DNA from: Oscillospiraceae bacterium | GTDB taxonomy: Bacteria > Bacillota > Clostridia > Oscillospirales > Oscillospiraceae | Reading direction: 5' to 3' | Assembly (NCBI GenBank): GCA_022846075.1 | Contig: AP025582.1 | Span: 310,001-374,000 of the forward strand | Length of the DNA: 64,000 bases | Shown: positions 7,691-14,561 of the stretch, piece by piece | Numbering within the stretch: the stretch's first letter is position 1 | How the letters are laid out: each line of letters opens with the position of its first letter | Made by a program: the position numbers and the translations under genes | Notes under the pieces: generated by a model | Database searches by the model: none | Seen by the model: only the letters and a program-made list of their open reading frames with translations | Told to the model about the DNA's origin: nothing

Positions 7691-8566
7691 ATGAACACCA
7701 AACAGACCGCTGCGGCAAATCTGGCGCTTCTCCTCGCGGCCACCCTTTGGGGCGGAGGCTTTGTCGCGTCTAAGGTCGCACTGTCCGGGTGGACGCCGTT
7801 CGCTGTCCTTGCCCTGCGTTTTGGCCTTGCCGCGCTTTTGACAGGCGTGCTGTTTCGTAAACGGCTTGGCGGAACGACGAGGGATACCGCCCGGAGGGGC
7901 ATCATTTTGGGCGCTTTGATTTTGCTGGCGTTCAGCCTTCAGCTGACGGGCTTGCGGCACACCACCAGCGCGAAGGCATCCTTCCTGTGCACCAGCTACG
8001 TGGTCCTCGTTCCCTTTCTCAGCTGGGGTATCCTCCGGCACCGGCCCGGCGTCCGGGCGGTGGCTGCCGGGATTCTGGCCTTTCTTGGCATCGGGATTAT
8101 CAGCCTGAACGAGGCCTTTGTCATCACCCCGGGGGATGCCCTGTGTCTGCTTTACAATCTGCCCTATGGGCTGGCCCTGGTGCTGATCGGGCAGTTCTCC
8201 ACCCCGGAGACCGATTCGATCCAAATGACATTTTTTCAGTTTTTGACCATCGCGGTCCTCGCCCTTGCCCTGTGTGTCCTGACAGGCGCGGACTTTCGTT
8301 GCCGCGACCTCTCTGCCGTCCCCGGCGTGCTCTATCTTTCCATCGCCTGCACCCTGGTGGCCATGCTTCTACAAAATACTGCCCAGAGGCACACGAGCTC
8401 CGTCGTCGCGGCGTTGTTGATAAGCTTGGAATCCGTGTTCGGCTTTTCTTTTTCCCTGCTCTATTTTCAAGAGCCGGTCACCCCACGGATGTTCGCTGGC
8501 AGCGCTTTGTGCTTCGGCGCGATCCTGATCTGCAACTGGAGGCCGAAAGAAGCCCGGCAGTCCTGA
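7691..8566 (+). CDS. EamA/DMT-family transporter
   Basis: 291 residues with ten predicted membrane helices in two repeated halves. WGGGFVASKVAL (about 18-29), ALRFGLAALLTG, LRHTTSAKASFLCTSYVVLVPF and the second-half match (VVAALLISLESVFGFSFSLLYFQEPVTPR) are classic EamA features. Such proteins export amino acids or other small metabolites. Start ATG 7691 follows AGGAGG (7672-7677) at a rather long 13 bases. Being next to a catabolic transporter block it could release an end product, but the substrate is unknown. Confidence 0.85.
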   Translation: MNTKQTAAANLALLLAATLWGGGFVASKVALSGWTPFAVLALRFGLAALLTGVLFRKRLGGTTRDTARRGIILGALILLAFSLQLTGLRHTTSAKASFLCTSYVVLVPFLSWGILRHRPGVRAVAAGILAFLGIGIISLNEAFVITPGDALCLLYNLPYGLALVLIGQFSTPETDSIQMTFFQFLTIAVLALALCVLTGADFRCRDLSAVPGVLYLSIACTLVAMLLQNTAQRHTSSVVAALLISLESVFGFSFSLLYFQEPVTPRMFAGSALCFGAILICNWRPKEARQS

Positions 8567-8581
8567 AGACCGTCGGGCTTC
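8549..8581. terminator. Terminator overlapping the EamA stop codon
   Basis: GAAGCCCG (8549-8556) pairs with CGGGCTTC (8574-8581), followed by CCGGTGCCTTTTTA. It separates the plus-strand EamA gene from the convergent CoA-transferase. Confidence 0.6.
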
Positions 8582-8603
8582 CCGGTGCCTTTTTACATGG
8601 AGC

Positions 8604-9944
8604 TTAACGCCGGTTGGAGGGCCGCCAGATATTCATCTGTTCCGCACTCTGGATGAGTTCATCCCGAAAATCGGGATGGGCAATGGAGATGATGGCCTCG
8701 CTGCGCTGCCAGGTGGACATGCCCTTCAAATTCACTATGCCATATTCAGTCACTAGGTACTGTACGCAGGAGCGGGGATCGGTGACCACAGAGCCGTTTG
8801 TCAGAGAGGGCACGACACGGCTCCTGACAGCACCGTCCTTGCCAGTGACGGTGGAGGCCAGGCAAATAAAGCTCTTTCCGCCTTTGGATAAGTAGGCGCC
8901 CATGACAAAATCCAACTGCCCTCCAGTGCCGGAGATATGTTTGGTCCCGGCGGACTCGGCGTTGACCTGCCCGGTAAGGTCCAGGTCAATGGCGTTGTTG
9001 ATAGAGACAAAGTTGTCCAGCTGGGCCAGGACACGCACATCGTTGGTATAGTCCACTGGGGCTGCCATCACAGCCGGATTGCGGTCGATGTAGTCGTACA
9101 GCTTCTGTGTTCCTGCGGCAAAGGCGTAGACCTGCCGTCCCCTGTCCAGGGCTTTTTTCTGCCCGGTGATTTTGCCCGCCAGAGCCATATCCACAAAGCC
9201 GTCCACGTACATCTCAGTATGTACGCCCAGATCCTTCAAATCAGATTGGGCGATCATGGAGCCTACGGCGTTGGGCATCCCGCCGATGCCGAGCTGGAGG
9301 CAGGCACCGTTTGGAATCTGGGGTACGATCAGTTCGGCCACCGCCTTGTCTACTGGGGAGGGTTCCCCGCCGCCGCCCAGCTGGGCCACAGGGGGATTAT
9401 CTCCCTCCACCACCATATCCACATCCCTGATGTTGATTTCGGAGCCGGTGAGCCCATAGACCCAGGGCAGGTTTTGATTGACCTCCACGATGATGGTTTT
9501 GGCCCGGGTCAGCATATCCGACAGATGGGAGGCGGCCAGAGCATAGCTGAAGTTGCCGTGGCTGTCCATGGGGGTGACCTGAAGCATGGCCACGTCAACC
9601 TCAACGTTTTCCCGGTAGAACCGGGGAAGCTCAGAGTAGCGCATGGGGTTGAAAAAGCCCATGCCGCTGGTTATGATCTTCCGGTCCACGCCGCTGCAAT
9701 GCCATGCGTTCCAGGTGAAGTGTTCCCCCGCGTCCTCTGCCTTGGCGATCTCGGGCATCCACATGGTCACGCCGCCCCGGATATTCACGTCATACAGCTC
9801 GTCCTTCCGGGCGGCCAGCGCCTTGTCCAGCGCCACCGGATGATTGGTACACCAGCCGTAGTCCACCCAGTCCCCGGACTTGACCACGTTTACCGCCTGT
9901 TCGGCAGTGGTGAGTTTTTCTTGGTACATGGTTTGAACGTTCAT
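8604..9944 (-). CDS. Acetyl-CoA hydrolase/transferase-family CoA-transferase (butyrate or 4-hydroxybutyrate type)
   Basis: 446 residues from ATG 9944, which has AAAGGAG at the right distance; the longer frame to 9995 does not. It belongs to the Cat1/AbfT group: [13 protein letters not shown] (217-229), DLGVHTEM with the expected catalytic Glu at about 244, and GTGGQLDF (339-346), a pattern I associate with butyryl-CoA:acetate and 4-hydroxybutyrate CoA-transferases. It exchanges CoA between acetate and a short acid. Last gene of an etfB-etfA-dehydrogenase-hydratase-transferase operon, it could either activate the substrate with acetyl-CoA or release the product acid. Direction is not decidable from sequence. 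Confidence 0.85.
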   Translation of the reverse strand: MNVQTMYQEKLTTAEQAVNVVKSGDWVDYGWCTNHPVALDKALAARKDELYDVNIRGGVTMWMPEIAKAEDAGEHFTWNAWHCSGVDRKIITSGMGFFNPMRYSELPRFYRENVEVDVAMLQVTPMDSHGNFSYALAASHLSDMLTRAKTIIVEVNQNLPWVYGLTGSEINIRDVDMVVEGDNPPVAQLGGGGEPSPVDKAVAELIVPQIPNGACLQLGIGGMPNAVGSMIAQSDLKDLGVHTEMYVDGFVDMALAGKITGQKKALDRGRQVYAFAAGTQKLYDYIDRNPAVMAAPVDYTNDVRVLAQLDNFVSINNAIDLDLTGQVNAESAGTKHISGTGGQLDFVMGAYLSKGGKSFICLASTVTGKDGAVRSRVVPSLTNGSVVTDPRSCVQYLVTEYGIVNLKGMSTWQRSEAIISIAHPDFRDELIQSAEQMNIWRPSNRR

Positions 9945-10044
9945 AGCAGTTTCTCCTTTCCTGATTGGGGAGTCGTCCTCCCTTTTGAAATCCATACTGT
10001 GTGGCTATGAAATCAGTTTGACAGAGAAACGCCTGATTGTCAAT

Positions 10045-10929
10045 TTATTTCCACTCAAATGTGCCCCGATCCAGAACAGGCCTGCCTGTCTCCTGGTTGA
10101 GAAAACGGAAATAGGCCTGCCCTGCTTCCATCCGCCACAGCTGGAGTTTGACCGGGGTGCCGGGGTAGAGCACCGATGTCATCTGGGCCGCCATATGCGT
10201 CATGCGCTCCGGCTGTCCGGGAATGAGCGCACCAATGGCCATGCGGCAGACAAAGCCAAAGGAACAAAGCCCCTGCATGAAGGCGCTCTCAAAACCCATT
10301 TTCCGGGCGTAGTCAGGATCCACATGGACCAGGTTCGTGTCACCAGTGAGCCGGTAGAGGAGGTTCTGCACCGGACTGATATAGTCCTTCTCCTCGTAGT
10401 CCGGAGCCCGGTCGGGGATAATCACGCTGCTTTTGGGCATGGGGGGGCCGCCGAAACCGCCGGCCTCGTGAAAGAAGGTGGTGGAACGGTTGATGCAGAC
10501 CAGATTCCCCGCCTCATCCCGCACGTCCACCTGCGTTTTCACCACGGCCCCCTTACCCTCGCCCCGGTCATAGACATCGGTGACCCGGTCCTGGTACTGG
10601 AGGGTCCCTTTGATGGGGTCAATGGGCCGGTACATCACCAGCTCGTGGTCCATGTTGAGGAAGGAGATGGTGGGCTTGATGATCTCGTTTGCCAGCATGG
10701 ATGCCGGCATGGGCATCCACTGATAGGGCCGTACGTTCACGGTGCCCCAATAGGGAATGGTGCCGTAGCTGGGCAGGGCCTTGAGCTCCTTTTCATAGGT
10801 ATAGGTCAAGTCCTCCCGCTTGGCGCCCACTGCCAACGCATAGAGGACGATATCCCGCCAGTTGTATTCCAGGTAGCGCGGCTCCATCCGCTGTCCCACC
10901 AGCGCTTTGACCAGATCCACCCGCTCCAT
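10045..10929 (-). CDS. MaoC-family (R)-specific enoyl-CoA hydratase, two hot-dog halves
   Basis: 294 residues from ATG 10929 (AGGAGG in front). The C-terminal half has the hydratase-2 motif TGDTNLVHVDPDYA (195-208) with the catalytic Asp197 and His202, then GFESAFMQGLCSFGF. The N-terminal half (about 1-150) is a degenerate hot-dog, giving the double-hot-dog layout of hydratase 2 and MFE-2 domains. It would interconvert an (R)-3-hydroxyacyl-CoA and a trans-2-enoyl-CoA. With a CoA-transferase after it and a dehydrogenase plus Etf before it, a route from a (R)-3-hydroxy acid to a saturated acyl-CoA is plausible. The acyl chain is unknown. Confidence 0.82.
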   Translation of the reverse strand: MERVDLVKALVGQRMEPRYLEYNWRDIVLYALAVGAKREDLTYTYEKELKALPSYGTIPYWGTVNVRPYQWMPMPASMLANEIIKPTISFLNMDHELVMYRPIDPIKGTLQYQDRVTDVYDRGEGKGAVVKTQVDVRDEAGNLVCINRSTTFFHEAGGFGGPPMPKSSVIIPDRAPDYEEKDYISPVQNLLYRLTGDTNLVHVDPDYARKMGFESAFMQGLCSFGFVCRMAIGALIPGQPERMTHMAAQMTSVLYPGTPVKLQLWRMEAGQAYFRFLNQETGRPVLDRGTFEWK

Positions 10930-10960
10930 GGCTGTTCCTCCTTTTTGTTCGGATACGACG

Positions 10961-10993
10961 GAGAGCACCACAGACCAGCTCCGTGGTGCTCTC
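10961..10993 (-). other. Intra-operon hairpin
   Basis: GAGAGCACCAC (10961-10971) and GTGGTGCTCTC (10983-10993) form an 11-bp perfect stem between the dehydrogenase stop and hydratase start. There is no T-tract; it may set relative expression or message stability. Confidence 0.55.
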
Positions 10994-11015
10994 GCTCCGC
11001 AGGTCCGACCGAACC

Positions 11016-12158
11016 TTATTTTTTGAGCTCCTCCCGGGCGATAATGTTTTTCTGAATTTCCGAGGTGCCCTCATAAATGGGAATGATTCGGGCATCCCGG
11101 TACATCCGCTCCAAGGGGTAGTCCCGCATGTAGCCGTAGCCGCTGTGGATCTGGAGGGCCTTGTTGGTGACCTCCACGGCCATCTCGGAGGCATAGTATT
11201 TGGCAATGGCCGCAATCTCGGTGGCGTTCTCGCCCCGATCCATAGTCTGGGCCGCCTCATAGATAAGGGCCCGGGCGGCGGCAATCTTGGTGGCCATGTC
11301 GGCGACATACCACTGTAAGCCCTGCTGCTTTTCCAGGGGCTTGCCGAACTGGACACGGACCTTCAGATAGTCCTTGGACAGGCGCAGGGCCTCCTCGGCG
11401 ATGCCCAGGGCTTGGGAGGCCATGCCCACCCGGCCGCCGTCCAGCGCCTCCATAAAGATTTTAAAACCCTTGCCCTCGGCGCCCAGCAGGTTGGCCTTGG
11501 GCACCCGACAGTCTTCAAAAATCAGCTCGGACACATCGGCGGCCCGGATGCCAAGCTTTTCCTCCCGCTTGCCCACGATAAAACCGGGAGTGCCGCGGTC
11601 CACGATAATGGTGGACATGCCCTTATATCCCTTGGAGGGGTCGGTGAGGGCCAGAATGGTGACGAAATCGCCTTCGTTGGGGCCCATATTGCTGATAAAG
11701 CACTTGGAGCCGTTGATGACATACGTATCCCCATCCAGCACGGCGGTAGTCTGGACATTGGCCGCGTCGGAGCCGGCGTTGGGCTCTGTGAGGGCAAACC
11801 CGGCGATCCAGCCCTTGACGGAGCCGGTAAGATACTTTTCCTTCTGCTCGGGGGTGCCGTATTTGATGATACTGGTGATGGCCATGGTATGGACCGACAT
11901 TACCTCGGCAGTGCTGGCGCACTGCTTGGCAAGCTCAGTGACCATCAGGGATTTTTCCATCATGCCGAAGCCAGCACCGCCGTATTCCGTGGGCACGCCG
12001 ATGCCCATAAAGCCCAATTTGCCCAGCTTTTCCAAAATAGCGGGGTCCATCGCCTCGTTTTTATCCATTTCGGCCGCAACGGGAGAGAGCTCGTTATCCG
12101 CAAATTCCTTCGCCAAGGCCTGGATCATTTTCTGTGCTTTCGTCAGCTGAAAAGCCAT
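11016..12158 (-). CDS. Acyl-CoA dehydrogenase
   Basis: 380 residues, the usual length. FAD and substrate motifs are clear: GFALTEPNAGSDAANVQTTA (about 127-146), GSKCFISNM, and the C-terminal IPIYEGTSEIQKNIIA with the expected catalytic Glu in YEGTSE. The enzyme oxidises or reduces the alpha-beta bond of a short acyl-CoA and exchanges electrons with the Etf encoded just upstream (etfA ends 31 bases before it). It is the second of three acyl-CoA dehydrogenases in the window and part of the operon controlled by the sigma-54 promoter at 14262-14277. Chain length is not predictable; butyryl- or branched-chain type is likely. Confidence 0.92.
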   Translation of the reverse strand: MAFQLTKAQKMIQALAKEFADNELSPVAAEMDKNEAMDPAILEKLGKLGFMGIGVPTEYGGAGFGMMEKSLMVTELAKQCASTAEVMSVHTMAITSIIKYGTPEQKEKYLTGSVKGWIAGFALTEPNAGSDAANVQTTAVLDGDTYVINGSKCFISNMGPNEGDFVTILALTDPSKGYKGMSTIIVDRGTPGFIVGKREEKLGIRAADVSELIFEDCRVPKANLLGAEGKGFKIFMEALDGGRVGMASQALGIAEEALRLSKDYLKVRVQFGKPLEKQQGLQWYVADMATKIAAARALIYEAAQTMDRGENATEIAAIAKYYASEMAVEVTNKALQIHSGYGYMRDYPLERMYRDARIIPIYEGTSEIQKNIIAREELKK

Positions 12159-12189
12159 GTTTTCTACCTCCTGCTTTTTGTGTAAGGAC

Positions 12190-13296
12190 TCAGGCCTGGA
12201 CCTTGGCGGCCTTGAAGGAGTCGATCATCGCGGGCACCACCTTGAACAGATCGCCGCAGATGCCGTAGTCGGCGGCCTGAAAAATGGGGGCGGCGGCATT
12301 CTTGTTCACGGCGATGATATGTTCGGAATCCTGCATCCCGGCCAAGTGCTGAATCGCGCCGGAAATACCGAGGGCGATGTAGATGCGGGGATGGACCGTC
12401 TTGCCTGTCTGGCCCACCTGGTGGTCGGCGGGCATCCAACCGCTGTCCACCACGGAGCGGGAAGCACCCACGACGCCGCCCAGGACCTGGGCTAGCTCCT
12501 CCGCCAGCCGGATCCCTCCCTGGACGTCGCTTGATATGCCGCGGCCCACGGAAACCACCACTTCAGCGCCGGTGAGGTCCACCAGCTTCCGGGTCTCCTT
12601 GACAATCTCACGGACCCTGGTTTGGAGGTCGGCCTCGGACAGAGTAAAGCCTGGGCGGATAATCTCCACGGCCTTGGCTCTGTCGGCGTCAAAGGGAGCC
12701 TTTTTCATCACACCGGGCCGGACGGTAGCCATCGCGGGCCGGAATCTGGGACAGATAATGGTGGCCATCAGATGGCCGCCGAAAGCGGGACGGGTCATCT
12801 TCAGATCCCGGTTTGCCGTATCCCAGGTGGAGCCGTCCACATCCAGCGTGGAGTTCTCCCGCAGGAAGTCCATATACTTGGGCACGTCTACATCCAAGTG
12901 GGTGCAGTCGGCGCACAGGCCGGTGCGGAGCCGGGCGGCGCAGCGGGGAGCCAGGTCGCGGCCGAGATTGGACGCGCCGAAGAGCATGACTTCAGGCTTG
13001 AACACCTCAATACAGTCAACGATGACCTTGGTGTAAGCGTCGGTGGTGTAGTCCTTCAAAGCGGGGGACTGGCAGAGGTAAACCTTGTCGGCCCCATAGC
13101 CGCCCAGCTCGCCGGCCAGGCCCTCTACGCTGTCGCCCAGCAACAGGCCGCACAGGTCCACCCCCAGCTCGTCGGCCAGCTTTCGTCCCTCGGAGATCAG
13201 CTCGAAGGTAGTGGGCATCATTTTGCCCTGGCGCTGCTCACAGAAGACCCAGACGCCCTTAAAGGCGGCGATATCCGTACTATTGTAATTTCCCAT
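12190..13296 (-). CDS. etfA: Electron transfer flavoprotein alpha subunit (set 1)
   Basis: 368 residues, about 30-40 more than minimal EtfA because of an N-terminal extension (YNSTDIAAFKGVWVFCEQRQGKM), also present in set 3. The C-terminal FAD domain shows [54 protein letters not shown] and the terminal NKNAAAPIFQAADYGICGDLF. With EtfB it carries electrons to or from the acyl-CoA dehydrogenase in the same operon. In clostridia such complexes can bifurcate electrons to ferredoxin; the sequence fits but does not prove it. 17 bases separate it from etfB. Confidence 0.94.
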   Translation of the reverse strand: MGNYNSTDIAAFKGVWVFCEQRQGKMMPTTFELISEGRKLADELGVDLCGLLLGDSVEGLAGELGGYGADKVYLCQSPALKDYTTDAYTKVIVDCIEVFKPEVMLFGASNLGRDLAPRCAARLRTGLCADCTHLDVDVPKYMDFLRENSTLDVDGSTWDTANRDLKMTRPAFGGHLMATIICPRFRPAMATVRPGVMKKAPFDADRAKAVEIIRPGFTLSEADLQTRVREIVKETRKLVDLTGAEVVVSVGRGISSDVQGGIRLAEELAQVLGGVVGASRSVVDSGWMPADHQVGQTGKTVHPRIYIALGISGAIQHLAGMQDSEHIIAVNKNAAAPIFQAADYGICGDLFKVVPAMIDSFKAAKVQA

Positions 13297-13313
13297 GGTT
13301 TTTTTCCTCCCGT

Positions 13314-14114
13314 TCAGATGACGTGCTTGGCGGACAAGATAGCGGCCAGCTTATCGGTGGTATCCCTTCCGGCCCCCTCCAGCATCATGCCGGAGCCCTT
13401 TTGAGGCGGGGTAAAGGACTTAAAAATGTTGGTAGGGGAGCCCTTCAGGCCAATGGTGTCCAGCTCGATCAGCGGCTCGTCCTTGAGGGCCTCGAAATCC
13501 ATGACGGTGAGCGGCTTGTCAAAACAGTCCCGGATGCCACGCATGGACATGTATCTGGGCTCGTTCAGCTCTTTGATACAGGTCAGCAGGCATGGCGTTT
13601 TGGACTCTACCACCATATAGCCGTCCTCCAACATTCGCTTGCAGACCACGCCGCCATCCTCCTTGGCAATATCCGCCACGTAGGAGATCTGGGGCAGCCC
13701 CAGCTTTTCGGCGATCTGAGGGCCGACCTGGGCGGTATCGCCGTCAATGGCCTGCCGGCCACAGAGAATAATGTCGTCCTGCTCCACCCCGATTTTGTGG
13801 ATGGCGGCGGCCAGGATTTGAGAGGTGGCGAAGGTATCGGAGCCGCCAAACTCCCGGGCGGAGACCAGCACAGCCTCGTCGGCGCCCATGGCCATCAGTT
13901 CCCGGAGCATCCCCTCTGCGGGAGGGGGGCCCATGGTAATGACCAAAACTTTGCAGCCGGTAAGATCTTTCAGCCGCAGAGCGGCTTCTACGGCGTTTTT
14001 GTCGTCTGGGTTGGTAATGGTCTGCATAGAGGCCCGGTTCAGGGTGCCGTCGGGATTGACCGCCACCTTACCGGAGGTGTCGGGAACCTGCTTAACACAA
14101 ACAATGGCTTTCAT
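13314..14114 (-). CDS. etfB: Electron transfer flavoprotein beta subunit (set 1)
   Basis: 266 residues. MKAIVCVKQVPDTSGKVAV opens the protein, GMLRELMAMGADEAVLVSAREFGGSDTFAT (about 70-99) and GRQAIDGDTAQVGP (about 116-129) form the nucleotide/FAD region, and GLKGSPTNIFKSFTPP (near 225-240) is the linker contacting EtfA. All these are as in clostridial, potentially bifurcating Etf. It is the first gene of the five-gene operon; a 5' leader of about 135 bases separates it from the candidate sigma-54 promoter. AAAAAAGGAGTG precedes the start. Confidence 0.94.
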   Translation of the reverse strand: MKAIVCVKQVPDTSGKVAVNPDGTLNRASMQTITNPDDKNAVEAALRLKDLTGCKVLVITMGPPPAEGMLRELMAMGADEAVLVSAREFGGSDTFATSQILAAAIHKIGVEQDDIILCGRQAIDGDTAQVGPQIAEKLGLPQISYVADIAKEDGGVVCKRMLEDGYMVVESKTPCLLTCIKELNEPRYMSMRGIRDCFDKPLTVMDFEALKDEPLIELDTIGLKGSPTNIFKSFTPPQKGSGMMLEGAGRDTTDKLAAILSAKHVI

Positions 14115-14261
14115 ACTCTGCTTTGCACTCCTTTTTTGAGATCCGGGTCAGGACCCTGGCGGTGCGGCCCCGGGGAGCTCCGTCAAATGTCCCTGCCGTG
14201 ACGCTTGATTTGTTGCTCAAAATATTTTTTCTGCCGCATGGTTGTCTCACCCCTTTTAACA

Positions 14262-14277
14262 TACAAGCCGCGTGCCA
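14262..14277 (-). promoter_or_regulatory. Candidate sigma-54 promoter P1 (etfB operon)
   Basis: On the minus strand TGGCACGCGGCTTGTA: perfect TGGCACG at -24, and TTGT instead of TTGC at -12, with correct spacing. The first 14 bases equal those of the perfect promoter at 46423. The -12 deviation lowers confidence. An AAGCGG-G-CCGCTT palindrome (14286-14298) lies just upstream. The rest of the 14115-14561 gap holds the etfB leader, the inverted repeat at 14398 and the promoter at 14484. Confidence 0.6.
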
Positions 14278-14397
14278 ATTTCGTGAAGCGGGCCGCTTTC
14301 GTGAAAAATTTATCATACATGCCTTGGGAGGCCAGGGCCCCGGCGGTTTGATGCTTGGATTCTCAGGGCCTTTATGCGGGAAAAAGGGAGGCTGGCT

Positions 14398-14442
14398 GAA
14401 CCAATTTTGAAAGAATGCGGTGCCTGATTTCAAAAATGGTTC
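14398..14442. promoter_or_regulatory. Inverted-repeat candidate enhancer site
   Basis: GAACCAATTTTGAAA (14398-14412) and TTTCAAAAATGGTTC (14428-14442) are inverted copies with one mismatch in 15, their centres 30 bases apart. The pair lies about 120-165 bases upstream of P1, the usual position for a sigma-54 activator site, and between P1 and the activator gene at 14562. Confidence 0.55.
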
Positions 14443-14483
14443 ACTTGTATCAAATTTCAATAAAATAAGTTATATTTTTGCTG

Positions 14484-14512
14484 TTGAAACCGTGAAATAA
14501 ATATGCTATTTT
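14484..14512 (+). promoter_or_regulatory. Sigma-A promoter of the tandem activator gene
   Basis: TTGAAA (14484-14489) and TATTTT (14507-14512) are separated by exactly 17 bases, in an AT-rich stretch 50 bases before the GTG start. Confidence 0.65.
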
Positions 14513-14561
14513 AAAAACAGGGAACTTTTTAAAAGGTTTATTAGGCGAGAGGAGTGATTCT

